Of a stretch of DNA of 64,000 nt, positions 13,059 through 26,593 are shown in pieces. The position numbers and the translations under genes are program-made. The notes beneath the pieces were generated by a model. It did not search any database. It worked only from the letters and a program-made list of their open reading frames with translations, and was not told the DNA's origin. The first letter of the stretch is position 1, and each line of letters starts with the position of its first letter. Source of the DNA: Edolisoma coerulescens (lineage: Eukaryota; Chordata; Aves; Passeriformes; Campephagidae); the NCBI GenBank assembly GCA_013397115.1, contig VWZW01002332.1:868001-932000 (forward strand). The letters are read 5' to 3'.

Positions 13059-16000
13059 CTAATTTTTAGCACCTTTCTATCATCCTTGTCATTGGTGCTA
13101 TAGTAGAGTCTTTAAAGCAAACTATGTGCTTAAGTTTGGGTTTGAATAAAGTCATTAATGCAAAGCATCATTTAAACTAATAATGGCCAGCTGATTCATA
13201 CAAAAAAAAAAGCACTCTCAAAGACCCTGCCAGTTCTGATATATCAGTATTTTCCAGACTTTACTGCACAGAAACGTATCATATTTATTCCCTGTGCTTA
13301 GAACAGAAGCTACATTTGTTAACAAAATTAACTTCTGGTGTCATCCACATGAAATTATATTTACATACATGCACAACATTTGCACCACTGAGAGCTGTGT
13401 ATTTTCATGCACAAATGTTCCTGTGCAGCAAATAGCAAGGACAAAATGAGAGGCCTGGCTGTGGCTCCTTTGAAAGAAACTGCCCAAAGACAGTTTGCAT
13501 AGATTAGCTTAAATAGAGCTGGAAGTAGTTTGTGGTACATTAATAATAAGGCTTAGCATATTCCATTGACCTAAGATATCACACACAGGAATTGCACCAT
13601 TATAAATGTTTGGAAACATGAAGTGAAGAAAATCCAAATAATTTCATGCTTTGCCAAGAGGCTGTGACAAATTTAGGGGTTTTTTTCTAATTAAGTCAAC
13701 AATATTAAAATAAAATTACTCTTTCTAGGCTGATATTATTAGAAAATGTATATAGAGTAGATTGCCTTTTGTTTATCTAAGTGGCTTTACTATAGCAGTA
13801 ACTCACATCCGTTTTCTGTAAGCATTAGAGGTTTGTGCATCTATTATGAAGGAGCAAGAGAAAGCAAAGGGGAATGAGATAGCCCAAAGCCATTCATACA
13901 GAAATAAAGGTTTCGGCTATTTACAAATACTTGTTCTGATTCCTTGTAATCTACATTAAAGGAAACTGACAGATCCCAAAGCCAAGCTAATGTAAAATGA
14001 CAGATTGCTCAGATCAGAACACTATGAGGGGCCACAGGCTAAATGAGTCAGTGCAGATTCTCTCCATTTGCAACTTTAAAATTCTTATTTCCAACGTGCA
14101 GACAAAGCAATTTCCTACTCCTGATTTTAGATCCAAACGAAAAATGCAGGGGACAATTTTCTAACCACCAATAACTTTTTTTTTTAATTCCAGTTACTAG
14201 GTGTTAAAGTTTGCAAAGGTTTTAACTAAATTTAATGCTTCCTTGATTGCTGTGATAATATCTCTAATGTGCCATAAAAATTTACTTTGGTTTGAAAGCC
14301 AAAATATAGTACCAAAAGACTTAATTGAAAACAGAGAAAGATACTAGTGTCTATAGCCTAACCAAACTACCCATTGTTAATTCTTCCTACCAAAAATGGC
14401 CACACATCTGACTTCTACTTTTTCTTACTCTGCAATTGTTATTTAAAGAACATAAAGCTCCAAGTGTAAGCTGCCTGGCATTCATTTCTGTTAAGATGCA
14501 GACACTGTGTCCCTGTCTGGAAAATCCTGAATTGTTGTGTAGCAATTGTAATGTTTCTGCCTCAACTGCTCAGCTACTTCAGCATCCAGAAACAATTTCT
14601 AGCCACAGCATCAAAATATCTGCTTGTAAGAATCTTCTATGAATGATGCAACAGAATGAAAATTAGAGTTTCCATTTCTCATTATCTTAATCTTGATGGA
14701 AGTCTCTCCTCACTAATTTAACATGTGATATGGAGAATAAATGCACGTCCTGGCCCCAGTGGGTCAAGGTAAAACTGTCCCTGATGATAAAGAGGGCTGA
14801 AAATTTCCAGCATCAGTTTACAACATCCAATAATATGTCCTCTACCAGCTGTAAATAATATCTGAAAATTTCTATAGTGTGTGATACCAGATATTAATGA
14901 ATTAATATTTTTTCAGTAAGACAGTGGAACAGTAAAAGTATCTGCACTACTAACACATTTCATTTATACTTAAGAATTAATCAAAGGAAAAATGATATGG
15001 CAGGCAGAATAGATCTCCTTTTTTTATACCAAAACAATAATGCCTGTATTTCCCATTTCTAACTCCTTCCCCTCAACATAAGACCAAAGTTTATGGTCAC
15101 TCTCAAAAGTTTTCTGTAAACAGAGCAGCAGGAAGGAAAAAAATTGCTACCTTTTAATCAAAATACTGTAAAATAAAACAAAATTCAAAACTTCCCATAC
15201 AAGTAACTCTTACATATTATATCCTACTTACTCCCATTCTCTAAATCACATGAAACCCAAACAAGCCTGAACTGAGTCATCCACATTTGTGGGGACCTTA
15301 CACTCTGTTCACCTCTGTCAGCACTTTTCCTTACCTCTCTGCCAGTCAGCAGGGATTAAGAGAAGGCATTTCAGATGGCCAAATAAAGGACATCCAAACA
15401 TCATCTGTAAGCAAAGATCTAGCATTTCTTATGAGCCTGATTTCCATCCATCAGCTTCTTAGCAGACACTTGGTCTCGGAGAACACCTTTCTATTCACAT
15501 CAACATCCCATATGCAAACAGCATAGAATTTTATCCTTCCAGATAAAGCAGCACATTCTTTACCAAGGACTTATTCTCCCTGGTGCATACTTCATTGGTA
15601 AAAGAAGAACAAAATTGACAAAATTACTGACCCGAGTGAGCTAATGCATTTTTGTTTAAACAAATGTACTAAGCATGTTTCCAATCTAAAGTGTTACTGG
15701 TGAATATAAACTTTGAATAGACTGCAATATTTTTACAGTGAAAATAATAATTTGAAAATATTGTCTGAATAGTTGCTGAGTATTTTGCAGCCTTCCAGTG
15801 TTAATCTAAGTCCAACCCTGAAGCCTTAGAGAGGAAAATTTACACTCTCATTCATATTTCTATGGCTTTGTAGCAGTTCTCATTGTAGTTTACTGGATTG
15901 TGCTGTCATTAGCAAAACTGAAATAGAAATGCTACTGATATTTATGTCCAAACTTGCTGACATTCTGGGCAAGAATACCACAGGTGTTGCAAGCTGGGCA

Positions 16001-18489
16001 TCCAACAACTGCACTATTTCTGATACAGAGTGGAAAGTTATAATATGCAGAAATATAAGCTACACTTTGAAATCACACCTCAGTTTTAATTTCACAAACA
16101 GCCTCTAGAACAAAAGGTTTTCTTTCCTCCCTGGTCGTCTTGATGATCCTTCCAAATGTCAACTTGATTAGAATTAATCTTCCTGAATACTGATGCTCAA
16201 AATTGTCCTCAATTTCTTATTATATTTCCTCAGCACTTCATGTATTAATACTTTCATAAAGAGGTGCAGGTTGGTATCTGGTATATTCTAGGGCTACATT
16301 TGCCTTTATTGCATGGTCCTCTTAGTTCAGAGTCACAGCTACTGTTTTTCTATGAGTCTGGTGCTCAGTTGCTGTGTCAAAGAATGATTTATTTAATCAA
16401 ATTTTTAGCAGCCTTTTTGTACCATGGTAATTTTGAAAAATAATATCATAATATAAAAACCAATTTCTCTTTCAAAAAAAATTTCTCTTTTCTTCAACCA
16501 GTTTCTTAACAATCCTTAATTTTTGTATTAAGCCTATTTAGCCAGTCATGTGAATTTCAGCATGAAAATCATGCGTGAAACCCACAGAAGATTAAATCTG
16601 CACTTATTTTCTCTAGAAAATATTTCTACATATTAAATATTATAACAATTTCATCTTATTCAGTGTACTAAACCCATGTTCAATTTTGTCTCAAGTCCAT
16701 TTGCTGCTGTATCTTGATCGCTCTTTCCAAATAATTTCTGCTAAAATCTCTGTTGCAGCTGATCTCAAAACAACACACTTTTTGACATCAAGACATTAAC
16801 TCTCTTTTTCTTCATGTTGTTAGAGAGACGAAAACTCTTTTCTACAGAGACACTAATTTTGTGCCTCCTTTTTCAGAAACCTTTTATGTAAAACATCCAT
16901 CTCCTTTATGTGATTCCAATGAGCTTTTCTTATACTTAAATGCAATAATCTCCAAACTATCATCTTGATCTCTCAACCATCCTTTCTCTATTTGTTCATC
17001 TATCATCATCTTTCCCTGAGTTTCGTATTAGTTAATAATTTAGGATTGCTTTTTTCCTGAATTATCCTTAATTCTACCCCAGGCCCATTCTCCTCTCTTT
17101 GCTTCCCTTCTATTTATGAAGTAAAAAAAACCTCTTTGCAATGATATTTTTTTATTAAAATATGTAGACATGCTTTGCAGGTGGTCTCTCCATGACTGAG
17201 AGAGATTGGCAGGGAAGGAGGAGAAGTCTATGTTCCTGCTGTGTGCAGCAAGTATTATATGAATAAAGAAAGTATTTCAGTTTCCATCGTAACCAGGCCT
17301 CTGGCTTTTTTCCCAAACACAAAAAAAGAGGGAGGACTGATGAGTGTTAGGCAACTTAAGGAAAATATTAATTTTTGAGCCAAATAATTCACCAGCAAAT
17401 GGATTTGCAATTCCTTTGATTGAGTGATTACTCTTTCCCTCATGGATAGCACCAGCTTTTAACTAAATAGAAATGTAATTGATAATATCCATAAGATTCA
17501 TTAGATAATCTTCCATACGCATCTAACTTTCTTTTCCTCCAAGGTCAGAATTTTAAAACTGTTTTGTATCAGGACTTAAGCTGTGTATAAGCTTTTATAA
17601 TCGGTAAACATTAAAGGAGCGTCCTTTCCTTTCTCTGATCCTGTCAATATATTGATGAAAACTATCACTGTTCTGCAAAGACTATTGCCCTACAAATGAT
17701 GTCATCAGAGCATTGAAAACTGAGCATGTTGATAGAAAATTTTATTTAAAATTACACCCAGCAAAAGTGAAGGAAGCTTGCATCCCTGTCAGTTTCTCAA
17801 GCAGAGCGTTTCTTCAAAGGTGTGACATAACAAAGTTTCAAGACTTCTTATTTGTTGGAAAAAAATCAAAACCCTCAAAACTCTGATACAGAGATTGCTT
17901 AATACAATAATGCTTTCTATAAAATTACGTTTAGACAAATAATGTGACTCAAATATTGATATATATTTGTTTAGAGCAGGATGGGAAATGCATCTTCAGG
18001 TTGTGCTGGGGAACCTTTGAGTTGACATGTCCTTCCTCTGCTCCATTCACTTTTGAAGCTATTATTTTCTTCTGCTGTCTGCTGAGAGCAGTGAGTGGTT
18101 TCATATCTGAAGTGAACAGAAGAACATTTTTCACTGGAATGAAATTCTGTTTTCTCCACCATCATGTTTACAAACCTCGGATAATAAACCACTATTTCTC
18201 ACAGAGTCAGAAAATAGGGGATATTATTCTTTTTCCTGAAGAAAAAAAGAAAAAGAAAAAAAAAATGCAGTCTCATATCAATGATTTAGTTTGAGCACAT
18301 TATTGAATCTTAAGAGTAAGTAAATCACTCCTCATATAAATCAAATGTAACAACTTTGAACTTTAACACATCCAGCCTATAAATGGTATTCCGTCCCTCT
18401 TTTGCTGCTGAAGAGCCCAACCCAGTCCTGACAGAAGTGCCATATTCCTGGTTAAATACTTCTCAAGAGTAAAACACACCCTTGTCCCC

Positions 18490-19000
18490 TCTGTGATTTC
18501 TGATCATAGACTCAACAGAGGATTCCCAGCAGAAGGAGTGTCAGTCTATACTGTATCAGCCAGAAAGTCCTCTCTGGACCGGTATATCTAAAAATCCAAC
18601 CAGCACTGGGGAGGAGCCACTCACCCACGTACTTAGATTCTCTGACACAGAGATATTGCCTTAGTTTTCAAACACAGAAGGAAGCACTCCATGTCCTCCC
18701 TTGCTTCTATGGGATACCTGAAAGCATTTGCTGAGGATTATCTGCTTCCAGTGTCCATGCCTCCCAGGCTACATCTCCCAAGACCTTTGAGAGAGTCATA
18801 ACCACCACCTAATCTGGGAAAGTGTACACTGCACCTGCAAGCAGGGCTTGGCTTAAATGCCGTATAAGAGTTGCCATATTCATTTTAGGCTCGTAGTTCT
18901 CTGTCGGGAAAGGAGCCAGGATTATTTACTGCTCTTCCGGGGCTGCAACTTTAAGATAGAATAAATTCAGGTTTTTGTCATTTTAGAATAGCAAAAAAAG
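18490..19000 (+). mobile_element. Possible LTR-like element, plus orientation
   Basis: A GC-richer stretch with 'TATAAGAG' at 18863-18870 followed 90 bp later by AATAAA at 18960-18965, an arrangement seen in LTRs. No terminal TG/CA pair, duplication or family similarity could be established. It could equally be ordinary intron. Confidence 0.25.
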
Positions 19001-19720
19001 TATTAATTTTCATGCTGCTTCATAGACTTTATGATTAAAATTGTGTAAGCAAAACAAACATTTGAAACTCCTAAATGTGAGTGGTTGAATATTTCTCATG
19101 AATATGCTTTAGTGGGGTTTCTTACCAAGAGGTGTAGTGGAGCTGCAATTATACGCTCAGAGAAAAAAATAAAAGCCCATCTACAAAAAAGCAGAGATTA
19201 TTTAAGTCCCTTTGCTGCACTGTGCTGTGATGCCATAAATCATGTTTTGACTAGATACAATTAATTTAATGGGGTTTTTTCTTGCCTTCTTTTGCATTTT
19301 CCTTCCCATTCTTCTCAGATCTGATTTCTAAGGTCATTTTTTTTCTAGATGGAATAGCCTGTGCTTGATATTGAAATGTGATTTGACAATAATATAGTGG
19401 TGAAACTTTGAAGACAAATTATGAAGGATTACCTTTTTTACTCTTCCGCAAAAGTTTCATTAAAATTCACCCCTAATAAGTGTCAAAGGATACTAATCCA
19501 CTGGTGCTTCTGTGAAAATTTTGAATTAAGGAAGGAGTAGTAACATGGATTTATTAAAACCTTTTTGAAACAGAAGATAATTCAGTTATCATCTTCATCA
19601 TCCCTTGCTACAGAGGCAGCAGTCCTTAATCCTATTTATTAACTCTGAAAGATATCGTCATGGAATTTGGCTGGTAGGATGGGAGAGTTATTTATATATT
19701 TATGGATTTATCCTTTCCAG

Positions 19721-19848
19721 GATAATTATTCTTCCACATGGGAGCCTGCAAATCCTGAATGCTTCCAAGTCTGATGAAGGACGGTATTCATGCCAAGGTG
19801 TAAATGTATTTGGATCTGCAGAAATCATTGCATCGGTATCTGTTAAAG
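19721..19848 (+). CDS. CNTN5: CNTN5 exon A: C-terminal part of Ig domain 5
   Basis: A 128-nt exon between acceptor 'tcctttccag' and donor 'gtatga'. The first base completes a codon begun in the previous exon (phase 2 entry); the last G begins the Glu codon shared with the next exon (phase 1 exit). The 42 whole codons read through 'GSLQILNASKSDEGRYSC' to 'ASVSVK'. 'DEGRYSC' (codons 18-24) is the D-x-G-x-Y-x-C motif of the Ig F strand, whose Cys pairs with one encoded upstream of the window or in unrecognised sequence. 'NAS' (codons 13-15) is a potential N-glycosylation site. The frame stays open upstream to an ATG at 19605, but that stretch is intronic: it sits before a good acceptor and does not look Ig-like. 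Confidence 0.93.
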
Positions 19849-20771
19849 GTATGAAAAAATGATTTGACGGTAATGATGATTTCTCTTGACTAATATTTAA
19901 ATATTACTTAGAATCCCCAGCCAGCCATAAAATAGCATTCTATAGGCAGAATAAAAAAGCATTTCCAACAAGCCAGGTGGACTAAACTCCATCAGGTCAA
20001 ACATCGAATCAGCTTACAGACTCCAGCTGTTATATTGCAGATGTGTCATAAGAATTGGTATATATATTAAATCACTCAAACTATAAATAATTCTATAAGT
20101 AAAGGAATCAATATCAATTTTAACATATTTTGTCTTTGGGAACTCACTTACCTCTATCTTTTTCTGCATGAGAACAAACTTTTAAATTAAAGTAATAATT
20201 GTATCTATATAAAATCCATAGAAAGATAGTACTTTAGAAGATTAATAACAATAAAACCACTGAGTAGCAATCCATTTCTGAACCACCTTTTTTTTTTCAT
20301 TTTTCAGCTGAATTCATATAGGATCGTGGATTTTCTTTGCAGGTGTTCAAGCCTTTTGACTTCATTTTTCAAGCTTCCTCCTATATTTTATAATGCAGGA
20401 AACATCCTTTATTGTTTTGTGTGACAAAAAGGACATTTTCATGCAATCACAAGATTCCAGGTGCTGCTGACTTAAAAAAAAAAATGTAGCTTTTCTGAAA
20501 CTAATAAAATTAATTAATTATTCCATCTCGGATGTCCTATAGAATGTTGTTTAGGATTCTGCCTTATTGATTCCATGAAATTGTACCTTCTGATCCCCAG
20601 TGTCATACTTCAGTGTGCATTACGAATATATTTCAGTATTTGACTATCTGTAATTGAAACTAGAGCAAATGTAAGCTCTGAGTAAATTCAGCAGTACTCA
20701 ATCATATTATTTTGGTCTGGCACTACAAGTAGACTTCCATCACAATGTTCCTATCGCTTCTCTGTTTCAAG
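19849..20771 (+). other. CNTN5 intron A/B (923 bp, phase 1)
   Basis: Separates Ig5 from Ig6. Starts 'gtatga' and ends 'tttcaag'. It is AT-rich with short homopolymer runs; no mobile element or other feature seen. Confidence 0.9.
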
Positions 20772-20947
20772 AACCTACAAGAATAGAGCTGACTCCCAAG
20801 AAGATTGAGTTAACGGTTGGAGAGAGCATCGTCCTCAGTTGCAAAGCCCTTCATGACAGCACACTGGATGTCACCTTCTACTGGACACTCAATGGACAGC
20901 CAATTGACTTCGAGAAAGAAGGTGGACACTTTGAAAGCATCAAGGCA
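20772..20947 (+). CDS. CNTN5: CNTN5 exon B: N-terminal part of Ig domain 6
   Basis: A 176-nt exon. The two leading bases complete the split Glu codon, then 58 codons run from 'PTRIELTPKKIELTVGESIV' to 'GGHFESIKA', ending in phase 0 before the strong donor 'gtaagt'. The Ig core is visible: Cys at codon 23 ('LSCKAL', B strand) and Trp at codon 37 ('VTFYWTL', C strand). The partner Cys lies in the next exon. The acceptor is 'tttcaag', with A rather than C or T just before AG, which is less favourable than the other acceptors here. The position is still secure, because only this AG gives the expected E-P-T-R junction and keeps the frame. On the minus strand two open frames (20810-21001, 20878-21066) are shadows of this exon. 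Confidence 0.94.
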
Positions 20948-22388
20948 GTAAGTGACCATGCACTTGTCATCTCTGTGCTGGGAACTGATAGAAATTGGCA
21001 TGCTTTTATATGTCTCCCATTTACCAAATTCTGACCAAACTGAGAGATAACTGGTTTCAGTAACATTGGAAAGAAATGTTAGCTAGAGGATGTGCAAACT
21101 GCAGATCACTAGAATTACTCCAAGTAGTTTTCATCAAGAAGATACTAAATTTAAACTTTTACATCCTATGATTAGTGATGTATCTGATAATCTTTGTGAG
21201 GGAGCAGAAAGGAGTTTTCATCAAACCCTGCTTACATTCTTCTGCTGATTTTAATACAGAAAGGATGCTGCTATAAACATTGATGTCTTGGCTGTTGAAG
21301 TGCCCTCACCTCCCAATGCTTTACTTGCCTTCAAGTAAAAGTTATACTTTACCTGAGTCAAAAAGAGTTTGATATGATCAAATGGTGTGATAAAGTAATT
21401 CAAACCTGTCTCATGTAAAATGGTTTGAACATTTCTTAGTCGAAAGAAATCTTTTAATGTGAACGAGTTTGGAAATAGAATCTACAGTCATTTAACTCAA
21501 TCTTCCCACTAATGAAATGTAAATCAAATGTCCATGCTATGTTAACAGAGAAAAATGAAGTCTGCAAAGGTCAGGAAATTTTAAAACTTAATGTATCTCA
21601 TTTGAGTACAATGTAGCAAAGTTAACTTTGCATTAAAAAGCCTTGTCAAGCTGCAATCAATTTATTCTTCTGCTTGCCTATATGGAAGTCATATTCTTTA
21701 TGCAAGTCATATTCACCTGGTGGATGGTTCTTGTTTTTAAAATTTGAGTTTACTTCAATAGACTGTTTAATTGAACATTAGTAAGGTATATCCTAGAGTG
21801 AAGGTTCTTAACATAGTTATCTTCATCTGAGGAATACAACACTCAAAACAACACTATTTATGTAAGAAGGAAAATTATCACTCTTTTTTAACTTCAAGGT
21901 CCTATGATTACAATTTAACTTCAAGTCATTACCAAAAAAAATGAAATCTAAAACTTGTTACGTGGTTCTTTCCATGTATTTCAGCATCTTTCTTCAACAG
22001 AAATTTTAATCACTGGGAAAAATCCACAGTCTAGGAAATTTTCAAAGTAATTTAATGTCAATTAAAGCTAATTTAATATAATTTATTTTATGAAAAAATA
22101 GGATTTTTTAGATTTCTCACAAGAATTCTTCATTAATTTCATTTCTACAAGAGAAAGCCCTCAAACTGATAGAAGTAAGGCTTATTCAAAGCAATCAAAG
22201 ATGACATCCTGTTTTCAGACAAATATTTATGCAAATCTCACTGAAATTACTGGTTCCTTTAACTGTCCTGATATGATTAGAACTTGGCCAAAACTTGGTA
22301 GATTTAACCAGCAATTTGAGTTTATGAACTCCTCTCACTGCGCTGCTAGAGTGTCACTGCTGCTTTACTAAGAGAAGATAGTACTACT

Positions 22389-22783
22389 CATAGAGTCACA
22401 GAATATGCTGGTTTAAAAGGGGCCCATCAGGACCATCAAGTCCAACTCCAGGCCATGCAAAGGACACCCCAAGAGTCACACCATGTGCCTGAGAGCATTG
22501 TCCAAATACTTCTTGAGCTCTGTCAGGCTTGGTGCTGTGACCACTTCCCTGGGGAGCCTGGTCCAGTGCCCATCAACCCTCTGGGTGAAGAAACTTCTTC
22601 TAATACCCAACCTAAACCTCCCCTACTCAACTTCAGTCCATTCCTTTGGGTCTTGTCACTGGTCACAAGTGTGAAGAGCTCTGTACCTACCCCTTTGCTT
22701 TCCCTATTGAGGAAGTTGTAGATGGCAGCAAGGTCTCCCCTCAGTCTCCTCTTCTCCAGGCTGAAGAAGTCTCTCATAATGGA
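22389..22783 (-). mobile_element. CR1 LINE 3' fragment, minus orientation
   Basis: Starts with a degenerate octamer ('catagagtcacagaat'). CR1 features follow: 'atcaagtccaactcc', 'ccacttccctggggagcctg', 'cctctgggtgaagaa' and 'ctcctcttctccaggctgaa'. It carries a segment after the 'tccaactcc' motif that the copies at 5757 and 63627 lack, so it looks like a different CR1 subfamily (not assigned). Open frames on both strands here are CR1-derived noise. Confidence 0.92.
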
Positions 22784-25700
22784 GTCAATACTCAATATCT
22801 AAATGACTAAGTGGATTTAAAAAAGTTGTTTACTGTGTAAAAATCTTTAATTTTTCTTTTCAGAGGCACATAAGCAATTTTTTTCCTAAAACATAGTTTT
22901 CAACAAACAGCAAACTTCAGCTGATCAGAAAATATAATCAGTCTGGGAAAAAAGGCATTACACATTTTTCAAAATATTACAGAATTAGATACTACCTTGT
23001 CACTGTTAAAACAGTGTTGAAATAGTGAAATAATATACACTCTAAAGACATACAAAAATGAAGCACCAAACCCTGATATTTTTAGACTGGAGTAGCTCCA
23101 TTTGCCTTTACAAGATGGTCAGGCTATGCTTTCTTTACTTGCATTCCTAACACATTTAAAGGTCAAGACATTTCTGGTTTTCATCCTAAAGAGAGGGTGG
23201 AAGTGTAGGCTTGGATCAACTGGAAGGGGACTGATAATAGCTGTTAGCACATTACAGGCAGGATGAGGAGTAGGGAGGAACACCCTTCTTCAGAACAGAA
23301 GTAACAAAACATGGCCCTCTTAGGACAATCCTCATGGAAATTTTCTGAATGCTGTTGGAAACATAATGTAAGACATCTTTTGACGTTCTTTTAAAGTAGT
23401 GGTTAAAATATCTTGATTTTTGCATTGTCCTGAAATGAAGCTGAATCAGTTGGGAGATGCAAATCTTGAAAGTGGTAGTGGCAACTGTGGTAACACAGCA
23501 ATTTTTTTGGTGTTTTGACCCAATCCCCATAACTACTCATTTGTGGAATGTTGTCAATTGTATCTCATTATCATTTCTCTTAACTACATAGAATGAGAAA
23601 TTTATCACAAGGTTGAAAACATATTTCTTTACTTCACTACAGTCTAAAGCATGACCAGGTACTGGGACAAAGGGAGATAAAACTCATTTTATGCTTTCAT
23701 GTAATCTCCTTTAACCTATCCAGTTTCAAAGTTGAGACACACAATGTGTTAAAGCCATAGGTTTATGAATGGGGAAAACAGGAACTTGAAGTCAGATAGA
23801 TTTCTATCTATAATCCCTTATTTTGCTCTTCTGAATGAAATACTTCAAAATTGCATGAGTTGATCCTGAACAAAATGCTTTTTAGTGGAGTATGTTTCAG
23901 AAAAATAAGATCTGTTGTGTGCATGAAGTCATAGAATTATACGTCGATTTTTTCTGCTATGCTGATACTTCATCAGGTAAAAATATTTTCAGGCTTGCCT
24001 GCAGTTTGCTTAATTGTTTTAAAGCCTGACAAATTAAACATTATTTAAATGGGGTTTGTAAACCTCTCATCAGTGGTTGCAGTGCTCATACTCTCACTGT
24101 GGCAGACCCAAGTGTTAAGTATGATGAACATCTTAATGTTTAATGCAGTGTTATAAAAGCTATCACCAAAGTAATATTTATTTGGACTGTAGGTAAAATT
24201 TTCACTTGCTAAAACTGCATGATCCCTAGCAATTACAATTAAAAAGAAAAGCTTCTCTCAAAGTAATAAATATTACTTTGCTTGTTTTGAAATCATATCA
24301 GGAGCTTTTCTGCCAAAAAAGGTGTTATAATTTGTCGTATTGAGAAGTAATTTTTTATACAAACTGAAGGTATTTTTGCTGTTCTTTACTATCAAGGATT
24401 TAGTACCTATACCAATTTAGGTACTTCAAGGACTTGCCTGGCAAAAAGATAAGTGTGATAAGGATGTCAACTTGTGCATGAAGGGAATATTAAGGAAAAT
24501 GGACCAGCTGAATTCCACTGGAGTGACTGCAGATTGCAGTCAAGGAAAAGAAAACATCCCGAATGTTGTGTATATGTAATTTCACAGTACATTTGAAGAA
24601 CAATAATGCCAAGGGTTATATAAAACCAGAATCCTTTGGCATTGGTAAAATCTTATTCTGCCTCACAAAACACTTGATAACATTTTAGGTCCTGTGAGGG
24701 GTAATCTGTATAATTAATAGAAACAATTTTGCATGGAAGTCTGAATTTCCAAAATTTTCTTGTAGCAACACAGTAAGCAATGAGCTCAGAAATATAGATC
24801 TGCTTGTTTTTATTAGGATAACTTTGATTTTCTGTCCCTTGTTCCAAATCTAGAAGTCCTATTCAAAATTCTATTCAGAATGTTTTCTCCTAAGATCTCT
24901 ACTGACCTTAATTTTCTCATAGAGATATCCCTTTCTCGTCTAAAAAATCTGATTTTTTCAGTAAATTTTCATTCAACTATCATCATTCCAACTCTGTGTT
25001 TGAAGGTTGATACTGTTTTTATAGCAGCCAAACAAAATGATTTGCTGTGGTTGTCCCTTGCCTGGTAAGCAATAGCATTCCTCTTAATGTCCCTCACCTT
25101 GACTTCTCAGACTCAGGAAAGTGATTTGGTCTGAATATGTTCTTGGTCTTTGATCTTAGCTGAAACTGCCACCAGGGGAAGCAATAAGTACAACTTGTTA
25201 TGTTCTATTCTGCAATGCTTATTTGTTCTCATGGGAGTGAATGGAAATCTACTGTTTCACTTAAAAAAGGACTGTAGATACAGATTGGACAATGCATTTA
25301 ATTCCTGCCTAGTACTGGAGACTTCAATCTGATAACCTAGAACTTTGGGAAGTGCATAAATTTGCACCTTTCCTTGTATTTTCAAGTCACTCCCTAATTT
25401 CTTGTAGTACTTTAATCATGTTTGAGAAGTTAGGAGTAAAATTTCCTAAGCGTTTTCTAAATAGGAAGAGCTAAGTTCTAAGTGACATGAAATCAATTAA
25501 AACAGCAGGCTGTTAATAGTAGTGTCTTTCCTCTTTATTGGATGTAAACCCAAACAAGGTTAATTAAATAGGGGTTTAACTTAACACCCCTACTTCCTCT
25601 CCCCATGAGGAAAATAGCAACAGTTGTCAGAAGACTTGCAGAAGATACGTGCTCTATGCACAGAGAATTTCTATTCAGGGAAAAGCTGCCATATCAACCT

Positions 25701-26222
25701 CATTGCTACCAATTTGTTTCACTGTCTGCTGCAATCCGTTCCTGCTGATGGAAGAGGCTGAACGCAGCCATTACTGTCAACTCTAATCTCTAGATATTTC
25801 AGCCCTATGCTCATTACCGGGTTTTGCCCACTTGTCACGCTACAGGAGTTACCTATTTGAGCAATCGGGAGCAGTTTAAAAAAAAAATTTAAATCTCATC
25901 TTTTGGTGATAAAAAGTTATTATAAATTAGGTAGGGTACTAAATGGAATACGGACTTCTGGAATTTGAGGTCTGTGACTCTTAACTACAAACCAAAATCC
26001 AAACACAATGAAGACCACAGTGTAATACAGCACTTTACCGTGCATTGCTTCCAGGATATAAACAGTTCCAGTGAACTGATTGAATTTATTTCATGCTGCG
26101 TTAGAAAGAGACACTCCAAATATTTCCTAGAATCAAAAAAGTATGTAAATTGTTGCATGCAAGTGCTTGTGGCTTTGGCTATTGATAGAGAGTAAGGGAC
26201 AGAGATGATAAGCAACATCTTA

Positions 26223-26593
26223 TCTTGTTTAGCCTGGAGAAAAGGAGGCTGGGGAGGACCTTATTGCCCGCTACAGCTACATCAATGGAGGATGTAGTGG
26301 GGTGGGGATCGAATCTCCTCTCCCAGGTAACAAGTGACAGGATGAGAGGAAGTGATCAGGTTGCAGCAGGGGAGATTTAGGTTAGACAGGAAATATTTCT
26401 TCACTGAAAGGGTGGTCAAGCATTGGAACAGGCTGCCCAAGGGTGTGGTGGAATCTCCAGTCCTGGAAGTGTTCAAAACGAGTGTGGATGTGGCACTTGG
26501 GGGTATGGTTTAGGGGTGAACATGGCAGTGCTGAGTTAATGGTGGGACTTGATGATTTTAGAGGTCTTTTCCAGCCTTAACAATTATGTGAAC
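26223..26593 (+). mobile_element. CR1 LINE 3' fragment, plus orientation
   Basis: Reads in CR1 sense from 'tttagcctggagaaaaggag' through 'ttcttcactgaaagggtggt' and 'ggaacaggctgcccaagggt' to 'acttgatgattttagaggtc'. The octamer tail is lost or degenerate ('caattatgtgaa'). Several substitutions suggest an old insertion. Confidence 0.9.

Larger units (their letters stand above)
1..19720 (+). other. CNTN5 upstream intron (partial), no exon recognised
   Basis: AT-rich sequence before exon A. The exon for the first half of Ig5 was not found by eye, so this is either one long intron (CNTN5 introns are tens of kb or more in other vertebrates) or a missed small exon. It contains a CR1 fragment at 5757, a minus-strand LTR at 11.1-11.7 kb, a possible LTR at 18.5-19.0 kb, a homeodomain-motif-rich block at 2.9-3.4 kb and one undetermined base at 8923. 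Short open frames across it have no Ig or FNIII signature and no recognisable product. Elsewhere I see ordinary unique sequence. Confidence 0.75.

Noticed and set aside
19605..19720. ATG-initiated open frame in front of exon A as an alternative start
   Set aside because: It ends at a proper acceptor, lacks a signal peptide or Ig sequence, and would give a truncated protein starting within Ig5. Chance openness is the simpler reading.
24610..24643. Near-perfect hairpin around a TATA-like sequence ('atgccaagg' and 'cctttggcat')
   Set aside because: The arms need a one-base bulge and are short; no transcript or element context.
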